In this document: one piece after another, positions 1 to 7,239 of the stretch | How the letters are laid out: each line of letters starts with the position of its first letter | How positions within the stretch are numbered: position 1 is the first letter of the stretch | From: a virus | Virus record (IMG/VR): IMGVR_UViG_3300044623_000255 | Coordinates: 1-35,991 of that record | Reading direction: 5' to 3' (one strand) | DNA: 35,991 nucleotides | The notes under the pieces: generated by a model | What the model saw: the letters and a program-made list of their open reading frames with translations, nothing else | Told to the model about the DNA's origin: nothing | Database searches by the model: none | Program-made: the position numbers and the translations under genes

Positions 1-505
1 TAGTACTACCAGTTCCAACTTGTACAGCATTTATATAACAAATTTGACTACCGGATGTAAATGTAAAAACAACTTGATACCAATTAGTAGTATTCATATA
101 AGTTGCTGTCGCGGGATTAATGGTATTAATTAATCCACTTGCTGTAGTATTAACTCTACATACGATGCCGCCGCCTTCCTGAAACAAAGAATATTGGCTG
201 TTTACAGTACCTTTTTCAAACCAAAATCCAGCCTGATTTGTGGTATTTGTTCTTACCCAAACTTCAATAGTAAAAGTTTGTACATCTAATGCTGTTGAGT
301 TTGGAAATCTAATATAGTCATCCGTCACAAAAGAAAAATAACCGTTTGTATTAAATGTTGGAGAATTTACTGTTTCTCCAACAGTTGTTTGTCCGGCTAA
401 ATCATAACAAGCAGTTCCTGTACCGAGATAAGATTTAATGTTTCTAGCATCAAAATTAAAAACAAGACCATTAGTAACTACTTTTGGATTATATGCGATA
501 CCCAT
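1..505 (-). CDS. LamG/concanavalin A-like lectin-fold virion protein (3' truncated by window)
   Basis: Open reading frame on the minus strand that begins at ATG 505-503 and runs off the left edge without a stop; 168 codons are visible. The product starts MGIAYNPKVVTNGLVFNFDA, followed by a KSYLGTG..CYDLAGQ stretch and later FTIEVWVRTN, WYQVVFTF and ICYINAVQVG. This layout (a GLVxxxDA opening, then the W-V-R and Y-IN-xxx strands) is typical of Laminin-G-like jelly-roll domains in T4-like phage adhesion proteins. A GGAG-type ribosome binding site lies about 9 bases upstream, and the start is 2 bases after the stop of the collagen-like fibre gene, so it is probably co-transcribed with it. It probably binds glycans at the virion surface. 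Family-level recognition is good, but the exact ligand is unknown and the C-terminus is not in the window. Confidence 0.8.
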   Translation of the reverse strand, partial: MGIAYNPKVVTNGLVFNFDARNIKSYLGTGTACYDLAGQTTVGETVNSPTFNTNGYFSFVTDDYIRFPNSTALDVQTFTIEVWVRTNTTNQAGFWFEKGTVNSQYSLFQEGGGIVCRVNTTASGLINTINPATATYMNTTNWYQVVFTFTSGSQICYINAVQVGTGST

Positions 506-507
506 CG

Positions 508-3500
508 TCAATACTCCACAATAAGTTTATCAACATCTTTACGTTCGGCATTAATCATGTAGAAGCAGTTGATGTTTGCGTTTCCACCAATGTATACTTT
601 GTTATCTTCAATTTTCTCAACATAAAGGGTTTGGTGTGTTCCAATTGGTGTCAACGTCACAGTAATCGATTCATCATCAATTAGCCATGTCCAGTATTCA
701 GGCAGTTCAATCACATTTGTATTAGTACGGCCACGAACATAGACACCGTTTTCAGGACCTTCAAGCGAACCGTGTCTTAGTTTATGGTTAGGCTTGCTTT
801 GATGGTCAATTACGAATGACTTTGTTTGAGCAGCAAATGAGCCAGCAACTTCCAGTTTATATGCTGAAGATGTAGTGCCAATGCATACATTACCAAAAGA
901 ATCAATACGTATGCGTTCGGTATTGTTAGTAGCAAGAATAATTGCAGCATCGCTATCAACGCGCATAATTGAACTGGCTTCATTGTAGTTAATGAAGGCT
1001 CTCTCAACTGAACCTATTAAAAAGTTGATTTTTGATTCCGTTGGATCTGAAACGGATAGTTTTGCGCTGGGACTAGATGTTCCAATACCAAAACTACCAC
1101 TATTGACATATGAAGAACCACCATCATTAGTAAATACGTATTTGATATTATTGGAAGCATCGACTCCAATTGTATAACCACGGACTCTTGCTGAACCTAT
1201 TACGTCTAAAGCATATGCAGGTGCGATTCCAATACCAACACGACCAGAAGTGTCTATGAATACTACACCAGTATCCGAAGAGTTTCTAAACTCATAGGAT
1301 CCGTCACCAGAACCAAAATATGTTCTACCGTTTGTTCCATAATAAAATCTATTTTTATTGTCATCTGAAACATGCCAAGTACTAACAGCAAACTTAGTGG
1401 CACCATTAAAGTATGATGTGCCACTAACTTGAAATTTATGTGATGGTGTTGCGCTACCAATGCCAACATTACCGTCGTGATTAACTCTCATAGCAATAGT
1501 ACCTGTGCCGGCAATATCACTACTGGTACCATTTGCCCAGAATATAAAACTGCCTGCCGGTGAAGAATAGTCAACGCCGATACCTGAATATTTGCTATTA
1601 TTTGAGTTGAACGTAATTACCGGATATGTCGCAACAAGATCAAGACTTTTGTTCCAACCTGCTGTCATGGCAGGACCGCCATTTATTGTCACACGACCAA
1701 CAGAAGATGTTGTGCCAATAGCAACATTACCTATAACACTCAACGTATTAGATGAAGGATTATATGTAAAACCTGGAGACGTTTGCGCTGTCTGGTTTGA
1801 GCCAGCATCTGTTACGAATACTGGAAATACAGTATCGTTAACTGTAACGGCAGTAGCGTTGATAAGAGTTGAAGGTCCAGTTGTACCTTGAACACCCAAT
1901 ATGCCTTGAATACCTTGGAATCCTTGAAGACCTGTTGTGCCTTGGATACCTTGAATACCTTGAGATCCTGTAGTACCTTGGATGCCTTGAATACCTTGAA
2001 TACCTTGAATACCTTGGAATCCATTAGCGCCTTGAATACCTTGACGACCTTGAATACCTTGAGATCCATCTGTACCTTGACGACCCTGAGTACCTTGTAT
2101 ACCTTGGAATCCATTGGCGCCTTGAATGCCTGTTGTACCCTGAGTGCCATTAGTGCCTTGAGTACCTGTTGTTCCTTGTGTCCCGGTAGTGCCTTGAAGA
2201 CCTTGGAATCCATTGGCGCCTTGAGTACCTGTTGTGCCTTGAATGCCTTGAGTGCCGTTAGCACCTTGACGACCTTGAATGCCCTGTGTACCTGTTGTGC
2301 CTTGAATGCCTTGAAATCCATTAGCACCTTGAGTACCTGTGGTACCTTGAGTACCAGTTGCGCCTTGAGTACCTGTCGCACCTTGAGTACCAGTTGTGCC
2401 CTGTGTGCCTGTGGTACCTTGAAGACCAGTTGTTCCCTGAATACCTTGAGTGCCGTTAGCACCTTGAGTACCAGTTGCGCCTTGAGTACCAGTTGTTCCC
2501 TGTGTTCCAGTAGTACCCTGAAATCCGTTAGCACCTTGAATACCCTGACGACCTTGAATGCCTTGAGATCCATCTGTACCTTGACGACCCTGAGTGCCTT
2601 GAATGCCTTGAAAGCCATTAGCACCCTGAGTACCAGTGGTGCCTTGAGTACCAGTTGTACCTTGACTACCATTAGTGCCTTGAGTACCAGTTATACCTTG
2701 GAATCCATTAGCGCCTTGGATGCCTTGACGACCTTGTAGACCTTGTACACCTTGAATACCCTGGAATCCGTTAGCACCCTGAGATCCTGTGGTACCTTGG
2801 ATACCTTGAAATCCGTTAGCGCCCTGAGATCCTGTGGTGCCTTGAATGCCTTGTAATCCATTGGCTCCTTGTATACCTTGAATACCATTTGCGCCTTGAG
2901 TTCCTGTTGTGCCCTGAATACCCTGGAACCCACTAGCTCCTTGTATGCCTTGGAATCCATTAGCGCCTTGACGACCCTGTAAACCTTGTATACCTTGAAA
3001 TCCATTAGCGCCTTGAGTGCCCTGTAGTCCCTGAAAGCCATTGGCTCCCTGAATACCCTGACGACCTTGAATACCTTGGAATCCATCTGTACCTTGACGA
3101 CCTTGAGTGCCTTGTATACCTTGGAATCCATTTGCACCTTGAGTACCAGTAGTACCTTGAGTACCAGTAGTACCTTGAATACCTTGTGTGCCTGTTGTAC
3201 CCTGAGTACCGGTTGTTCCCTGAGTGCCTGTTGTTCCTTGTGTTCCATTTATACCTTGGAATCCGTTAGCGCCTTGAGTGCCTTGAATACCTTGGAATCC
3301 GTTTGCGCCTTGAATACCTTGACGACCTTGAATACCTTGAGATCCATCTGTACCTTGACGACCCTGAGTACCTTGAAGACCCTGGAATCCGTTAGCGCCT
3401 TGAAGACCATCTGTGCCCTGACGGCCTTGAGTACCTTGTATACCTTGAAAGCCATTAGCACCTTGAAGTCCAGTTGTACCTTGAATACCTTGAAATCCAT

Positions 3501-4296
3501 TAGCACCTTGCGTACCTGTAGTGCCTTGAATGCCTTGACGACCTTGAAGTCCATCTGTGCCTTGACGACCCTGAGTACCTTGAAGACCCTGAAAGCCATT
3601 AGCGCCTTGAGAACCTGTTGTTCCCTGGATGCCTTGAAATCCGTTAGCGCCTTGTGTACCAGTTGTACCCTGAATACCTTGAACACCTTGAGTTCCCGTA
3701 GTACCTTGAAGTCCAGTTGTGCCTTGAGTACCTGTAGTTCCTTGAGTACCTGCTGCGGCTGCTAGAAGATCAGTACCGACGCCGGCCAAAGCTGACGCCA
3801 AATTGATATACACACCACGGGCCGAACCGCCTTGTTCAAAGATGCGGATTTTATCTTGATAAGCATCAATGGTTATACCGCCATTTAAATTTCCACTAGG
3901 TGGTTTTTCTAAAAGTATCTCACCGCCTTCATCACCACCTACTGCTCCGGCTATAAATTTACCACCACCTCTTACTGTCGTATCGCCATAAAATATTGGA
4001 TTATCTTTTAGACCAATGGTAATTGTATCGTTGATAGCACTACCAACAATGCTTATATTATTACCTGGTGTAATTGTTAGAATATCGCCTACAGTGTCAG
4101 CCACAAGTAATGTGCCATTAGCACTAACTGTACTGAAAGATAATATTGTTGGTGAAATTTCTACAATAGAACTTGTGGTGTTCTTATAGTACAGTTTACC
4201 GTCGGCAAAGTTAATCGCTAACTCGCCGTTCGCCAAATCTGCTGGTTTAGCACTTGGTGTGCTTGATTTTTTAAGCTGGATTGTTGTATTTGGCAT
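508..4296 (-). CDS. Collagen-like tail fibre protein (1262 aa)
   Basis: Long fibre protein with three parts. Residues 1-182 are a head that opens MPNTTIQLKKSSTPSAKPAD and continues ELAINFADGKLYY, the standard N-terminal module of cyanophage-type T4 fibres. Residues 183 to about 808 are an uninterrupted Gly-X-Y collagen-like rod of about 208 triplets (mainly GxQ, GTT and GAN) with no proline until its last triplet. The rest carries about five GIGTxxPxxKLxV modules and, from about residue 1154, a conserved C-terminal domain (SFVIDH..KPNHKLRHGSLE, then ERKDVDKLIVEY) widespread in marine T4-like fibres. The start overlaps the previous stop as TAATG, so translation is probably coupled. It probably trimerises as a side fibre. 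The receptor-binding part is inferred to be the C-terminal portion or a partner protein. No S74 protease signature was seen here, unlike the fibre gene at 10124-11539. Confidence 0.9.
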   Translation of the reverse strand: MPNTTIQLKKSSTPSAKPADLANGELAINFADGKLYYKNTTSSIVEISPTILSFSTVSANGTLLVADTVGDILTITPGNNISIVGSAINDTITIGLKDNPIFYGDTTVRGGGKFIAGAVGGDEGGEILLEKPPSGNLNGGITIDAYQDKIRIFEQGGSARGVYINLASALAGVGTDLLAAAAGTQGTTGTQGTTGLQGTTGTQGVQGIQGTTGTQGANGFQGIQGTTGSQGANGFQGLQGTQGRQGTDGLQGRQGIQGTTGTQGANGFQGIQGTTGLQGANGFQGIQGTQGRQGTDGLQGANGFQGLQGTQGRQGTDGSQGIQGRQGIQGANGFQGIQGTQGANGFQGINGTQGTTGTQGTTGTQGTTGTQGIQGTTGTQGTTGTQGANGFQGIQGTQGRQGTDGFQGIQGRQGIQGANGFQGLQGTQGANGFQGIQGLQGRQGANGFQGIQGASGFQGIQGTTGTQGANGIQGIQGANGLQGIQGTTGSQGANGFQGIQGTTGSQGANGFQGIQGVQGLQGRQGIQGANGFQGITGTQGTNGSQGTTGTQGTTGTQGANGFQGIQGTQGRQGTDGSQGIQGRQGIQGANGFQGTTGTQGTTGTQGATGTQGANGTQGIQGTTGLQGTTGTQGTTGTQGATGTQGATGTQGTTGTQGANGFQGIQGTTGTQGIQGRQGANGTQGIQGTTGTQGANGFQGLQGTTGTQGTTGTQGTNGTQGTTGIQGANGFQGIQGTQGRQGTDGSQGIQGRQGIQGANGFQGIQGIQGIQGIQGTTGSQGIQGIQGTTGLQGFQGIQGILGVQGTTGPSTLINATAVTVNDTVFPVFVTDAGSNQTAQTSPGFTYNPSSNTLSVIGNVAIGTTSSVGRVTINGGPAMTAGWNKSLDLVATYPVITFNSNNSKYSGIGVDYSSPAGSFIFWANGTSSDIAGTGTIAMRVNHDGNVGIGSATPSHKFQVSGTSYFNGATKFAVSTWHVSDDNKNRFYYGTNGRTYFGSGDGSYEFRNSSDTGVVFIDTSGRVGIGIAPAYALDVIGSARVRGYTIGVDASNNIKYVFTNDGGSSYVNSGSFGIGTSSPSAKLSVSDPTESKINFLIGSVERAFINYNEASSIMRVDSDAAIILATNNTERIRIDSFGNVCIGTTSSAYKLEVAGSFAAQTKSFVIDHQSKPNHKLRHGSLEGPENGVYVRGRTNTNVIELPEYWTWLIDDESITVTLTPIGTHQTLYVEKIEDNKVYIGGNANINCFYMINAERKDVDKLIVEY
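1874..3750 (-). repeat. DNA encoding about 208 collagen-like Gly-X-Y triplets
   Basis: A 1.9-kb stretch of degenerate 9-bp-based tandem repeats (complement of GG-N-N-N-CAA type codons) encodes the collagen rod. Larger blocks recur, such as GANGFQGIQ, GTQGRQGTDG and GIQGRQGIQGAN, which indicates expansion by duplication of multi-triplet blocks as well as single triplets. All six frames are largely free of stops here, which produces long spurious reading frames on both strands. Confidence 0.95.
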
Positions 4297-4907
4297 TAGA
4301 AATCGTCATCTGGTTCTTTCGTTTTCGTCTTAGTATTTAGTTGAACCTTTACCGTAGATGACTCTTTGACATTCTTTGCCACCTCAGGTTTTGGAACAGG
4401 TGGAGGTGGTGCTAGTTTTTCTAATTTTTGAGTTAGTTCCAAAATTAACTTATCCTTATCATTTAAGGTAGAAGTTATGTTATCAATTTTTTCGTTGTAT
4501 ATCGATATTTCAGCATCTTTGGCAACTAGATTATTATTTAAAGATGATATTTGGTCATCTCTAGTCTTAATTTCATTTTTCATATCAGTTAATTGTTTTA
4601 ACAAAGTATCCATGTGGGAAACTTTTGAACTGATTGCGTTATGAGATTCTTCAGCTATTTTGAGCTTTTCTTGACAAGAAAGTAATGCCACTCTTACTGT
4701 TTCATTATTATCTTGATTTGTAGAAAAATTATTTTTTATGTTTTCAATTTCGCCAGTTAATTGTGCGATAGTAACATCCTTTTCGACCAACAGATCATTA
4801 GCCAGTTTTAACTGGGTCTTAAGTTGAATACTACTCCCCACATATTCGTGGAGAGTAGCTATTGTTGTATCAATATAGGTATTAATAAACTTGTTTGGAT
4901 CACTCAT
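4296..4907 (-). CDS. Coiled-coil virion-associated protein (203 aa)
   Basis: Begins MSDPNKFINTYIDTTIATLH, a start seen in small structural proteins beside fibre genes in T4-like cyanophages. Residues of about 25-165 are dense in Leu/Ile/Lys/Glu with heptad-like spacing (for example KEKLKIAEES.., KDKLILELTQKLEKL), which predicts a long coiled coil. This is followed by a short proline run (APPPPVPKPE) and a charged C-terminus ending EPDDDF. The stop overlaps the start of the collagen-like fibre gene by one base (TAATG). Function is not known. Its position and coiled coil suggest a connector or a trimerisation partner for the neighbouring fibres. No catalytic motif was seen. Confidence 0.75.
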   Translation of the reverse strand: MSDPNKFINTYIDTTIATLHEYVGSSIQLKTQLKLANDLLVEKDVTIAQLTGEIENIKNNFSTNQDNNETVRVALLSCQEKLKIAEESHNAISSKVSHMDTLLKQLTDMKNEIKTRDDQISSLNNNLVAKDAEISIYNEKIDNITSTLNDKDKLILELTQKLEKLAPPPPVPKPEVAKNVKESSTVKVQLNTKTKTKEPDDDF

Positions 4908-4933
4908 TATAAAATACTCGCTTTGTTAATTGT

Positions 4934-6568
4934 TTAGAAAGTGCCTCCATCAAGCATACCGAACAATGGTGTACCCTGAGCGTTTACCTGAAGAACATTT
5001 CCTTCTGTGCCTGCTGCGGTAACTCTGATTCCACTTGTAGTATTACCGAATAGAATACCATTGTTTGCGAATGTTGTTCTACCTGTACCACCAACCGATA
5101 CGCCAACCACACCTGTAGTTATGTATGTACCATTAGCAGCATTAGTATTTGCGCCGTTGATGATAGGAATCAAGTAGTTATTAGCGCCAGCACCAACTGC
5201 TGTGTTAGCGCCCGCAATTACAGCCAAGAGGTAATTGTTAGCACCAGCACCAACCGCTGTATTTGCGCCTGCTATGGTAGCAGCAGCAAAAGCATTAGCA
5301 CCAGCACCAACTGCGGTATTAGCTCCTGCTATGATAGAAATTAGATAGCTGTTAGCGCCTGCTATTGTCGCAGCAGAGAAAGCATTTGCACCTGCACCGA
5401 CTGCTGAGTTAGCACCAGCAATAGTAGCAGCAGCAAAAGCATTAGCCGCAGTACCAACACCAGCGATTGTTAGGATTGCGTTAGCACCACCAAGAATCAA
5501 GTTGCTTGTTCTGATTGTAGCATTAAGGACTGCTAAACTGAAACCGTTCGCTGTTGTGTTAATATGATTTGGAATTGGTTCTTGATTGTAACCATCAAAA
5601 ACATAGTATTCCTTTACTGTCGCATCGCGGAAAATACCAGTGTGTAGATTTGCTGAACCAGTGTTATAGTTACCTACAAAACCAATATCAACAATGTCGG
5701 AAGTATAGTTGTTACCAGCAAGATAAATTAGAGGATCGGAAACTCTTAGTGTTTCTGTGTCAATTGTAAACGCATTGCCGGATACTGTCAAACTACCTGT
5801 AATCGCAAGATTGCCTGTGATAGTTTGATTAGCTGCTACACGCTTAATAAATGTTCCGTCAGCGTAGTTGTTGGCACCAGCAGCGGCAGCAGTAGCAAAT
5901 GCGTTAGCGCCCGCGCCTACTGCGGTATTAGCTCCTGCTATTGTCGCAGCAGAGAACGCATTAGCACCAGCACCTACCGCAGTATTAGCACCCGCAATTA
6001 CAGCAAGTAAGTAGTTGTTAGCGCCAGTAGAAGCAGCAGTTGCGAAGGCATTAGCACCAGCACCGACTGCTGTGTTAGCACCTGCAATTACAGCGAGTAG
6101 ATAGTTATTGGCACCTGCACCAACTGCGGTATTAGCACCAGCTATTGTCGCAGCAGAGAAAGCATTAGCACCTGCACCAACTGCGGTATTAGCACCTGCT
6201 ATGACAGCAAGTAGATAGTTATTAGCACCAGCGCCTACACCTGCTGAGGTAGAAGAAGCAAATGCGTTAGCGCCAGCACCAACAGCAGAGTTTGCGCCTG
6301 CTATTGTGGCATAAACGTTTGAATAGGAATTGGCAGCAGTAAAAGCGGCAACTGCTCTATCATTTGCTGTATTTGCTGCGCTGAAAGCTTGAATAGCGGT
6401 GTTAACATAGTAGCGGCCGCCAATTTCAATTACTTGAGATCCATCGGAAGAACCGATGAATAACTTGTCGGAAAGATATGAATACGCTGGTTCCGCAGCA
6501 GATAGCGAACCAGCCGTAGGCGCGGTTGTTACCGTGCTTCTTTTAATTTGAATGACTGTATTCGCCAT
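4934..6568 (-). CDS. Tail fibre protein with AGAN repeats (544 aa)
   Basis: The N-terminus MANTVIQIKRSTVTTAPTAG followed by LSAAEPAYSYLSDKLFIG is the fibre-head module also present in the 508-4296 protein, and it probably anchors to the same baseplate or fibre site. Two blocks of AGANxAVGAGANxF repeats (about residues 87-237 and 376-480) flank a central domain with an ITGNLAITGSLTVSGN motif and a DPLIYLAGN..DIGFVGNYN region, typical of T4-like cyanophage fibre/structural proteins. The C-terminus ends FGMLDGGTF; the four-residue GGTF ending is shared with the next gene upstream. A GGAGGAAC ribosome binding site is formed by the last codons of the upstream gene, and the ATG follows that gene's stop directly. 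Probably a trimeric side fibre or baseplate appendage. The exact role is inferred. Confidence 0.85.
   Translation of the reverse strand: MANTVIQIKRSTVTTAPTAGSLSAAEPAYSYLSDKLFIGSSDGSQVIEIGGRYYVNTAIQAFSAANTANDRAVAAFTAANSYSNVYATIAGANSAVGAGANAFASSTSAGVGAGANNYLLAVIAGANTAVGAGANAFSAATIAGANTAVGAGANNYLLAVIAGANTAVGAGANAFATAASTGANNYLLAVIAGANTAVGAGANAFSAATIAGANTAVGAGANAFATAAAAGANNYADGTFIKRVAANQTITGNLAITGSLTVSGNAFTIDTETLRVSDPLIYLAGNNYTSDIVDIGFVGNYNTGSANLHTGIFRDATVKEYYVFDGYNQEPIPNHINTTANGFSLAVLNATIRTSNLILGGANAILTIAGVGTAANAFAAATIAGANSAVGAGANAFSAATIAGANSYLISIIAGANTAVGAGANAFAAATIAGANTAVGAGANNYLLAVIAGANTAVGAGANNYLIPIINGANTNAANGTYITTGVVGVSVGGTGRTTFANNGILFGNTTSGIRVTAAGTEGNVLQVNAQGTPLFGMLDGGTF
5130..5440 (-). repeat. 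AGAN repeat block, 3' part of fibre gene
   Basis: Encodes consecutive GAN-containing units in which successive AGAN motifs are spaced alternately by 8 and 11 residues. The DNA units are near-identical to those at 5860-6310 and 10750-11380. Confidence 0.85.
5860..6310 (-). repeat. AGAN repeat block, 5' part of fibre gene
   Basis: About ten imperfect units of the same 8/11-residue AGAN pattern. The 29 bases at 6048-6076 are identical to 11106-11134 in the second AGAN fibre gene, so the two genes share substantial tracts for recombination. Confidence 0.85.
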
Positions 6569-6811
6569 TTAGAATGTTCCTCCATTTATATTGGGTAGTT
6601 CTTTGACTACAAATTTATCGGTTGCTTCATCATAAACTAGAGTTTCATTATTATCTAAGCTTGTAGCATCAACATCAGATAGGTTTACAAGTCTATTGAT
6701 AATATTAGCTTCTGGTGGAGCAACACCGACAGTTCTAATTGTTGTTCTCTGTTGATTATTTATAGATACTCGATTCGGACTGACTGAATTTACCGTTACT
6801 TTTACGGCCAT
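6569..6811 (-). CDS. Small virion protein ending in GGTF (80 aa)
   Basis: The product begins MAVKVTVNSVSPNRVSINNQ and ends ELPNINGGTF. Small proteins of this kind, with an N-terminal beta-strand and a LVNLSDVD..L segment followed by a TLVYDEATDKFVV strand and a C-terminal GGTF, occur next to fibre genes in T4-like cyanophages. No function has been established that I can name. The GGTF ending matches the C-terminus of the downstream fibre protein, and its codons supply the ribosome binding site for that gene. A TAGGA site lies about 10 bases upstream of the chosen ATG. It sits between two structural genes with almost no spacing, so it is probably a virion component. Confidence 0.75.
   Translation of the reverse strand: MAVKVTVNSVSPNRVSINNQQRTTIRTVGVAPPEANIINRLVNLSDVDATSLDNNETLVYDEATDKFVVKELPNINGGTF
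6757..6764 (-). promoter_or_regulatory. Candidate internal T4-type late promoter (TATAAATA)
   Basis: Exact minus-strand match to the T4 late promoter octamer. It is inside the 80-residue gene and would start transcription near 6751, about 180 bases before the AGAN fibre gene. Because it lies in coding sequence it could be coincidental. Confidence 0.4.
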
Positions 6812-6821
6812 TGGTTTATTC

Positions 6822-7160
6822 CTATCTCGTTACTTGTGGCGTTACTGTTATGATACCTTCAAGCACTCGACTGACAAAACCATTTCCATCTACGGTTTCC
6901 AGATCAAATAGATATCTTCCAGCTTTTATACTGGAAGTGTTTGCTGAATCCAGGGACATTGTAATTTCGCCATTGCTGGAATCTGTTATAGTACATATAA
7001 TATTGGCACTTGCGTTTATTGAATAGTATGATCTACGCATTTGACTACGAACATTATAACTCGCAAGGGAAATAACAGAATTCGTAACATCATCGGTTAG
7101 ATTGATGACATTTCTAAAATTAGCACCCTGATCTATATAAAGTTCTACGTAAGCTGCCAT
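6822..7160 (-). CDS. Small beta-sandwich baseplate/fibre accessory protein (112 aa)
   Basis: The protein opens MAAYVELYIDQGANFRNVIN and continues with a LASYNVRSQMRRSYYS segment, a DSSNGEITMSLDS turn and a C-terminal VLEGIITVTPQVTR. This succession matches the small immunoglobulin-like/BppU-N-terminal-like domain found beside fibre genes in many marine T4-like phages. There are no catalytic residues, so a structural or connector role is inferred. It is the first gene after the late promoter at 7179-7186, with an AAAAGG ribosome binding site about 5 bases from its ATG. Ten bases separate it from the next gene. Confidence 0.75.
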   Translation of the reverse strand: MAAYVELYIDQGANFRNVINLTDDVTNSVISLASYNVRSQMRRSYYSINASANIICTITDSSNGEITMSLDSANTSSIKAGRYLFDLETVDGNGFVSRVLEGIITVTPQVTR

Positions 7161-7190
7161 TTGAATACCTTTTTCTTTTATTTATATAAT
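7161..7190 (+). promoter_or_regulatory. Candidate sigma70-type promoter for the dioxygenase gene
   Basis: TTGAAT at 7161-7166, an 18-base spacer, and a perfect TATAAT at 7185-7190. Predicted start is near 7197, giving a leader of about 43 bases with TTGGAG just upstream of the ATG at 7240. It overlaps the opposing late promoter element. Confidence 0.5.
7179..7186 (-). promoter_or_regulatory. T4-type late promoter (TATAAATA) for the fibre block
   Basis: Exact TATAAATA on the minus strand, 18 bases upstream of the ATG at 7160. T4 geometry puts the transcript start near 7173, leaving a 13-base leader that still contains AAAAGG. Late promoters of this kind are recognised by the phage sigma gp55 with its coactivator and clamp. 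Confidence 0.75.
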
Positions 7191-7239
7191 CCGCCTGCTT
7201 GTATATATAGTTGTAACTACATTACTTGGAGACTATATT

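Noticed and set aside
1874-3750. CRISPR-like or tandem satellite array
   Set aside because: There are no constant repeats separated by unique spacers; the pattern is a 9-bp codon-triplet periodicity fully explained by Gly-X-Y coding.
1812-3765. Long reading frames on both strands across the collagen region (for example 1812-2672 minus, 1888-2739 and 3067-3765 plus)
   Set aside because: They are frame shadows of the repeat DNA; their products are low-complexity Leu/Thr/Ser/Cys or Lys/Val/Leu strings with no ribosome binding sites, and the collagen frame runs through with proper head and tail domains.
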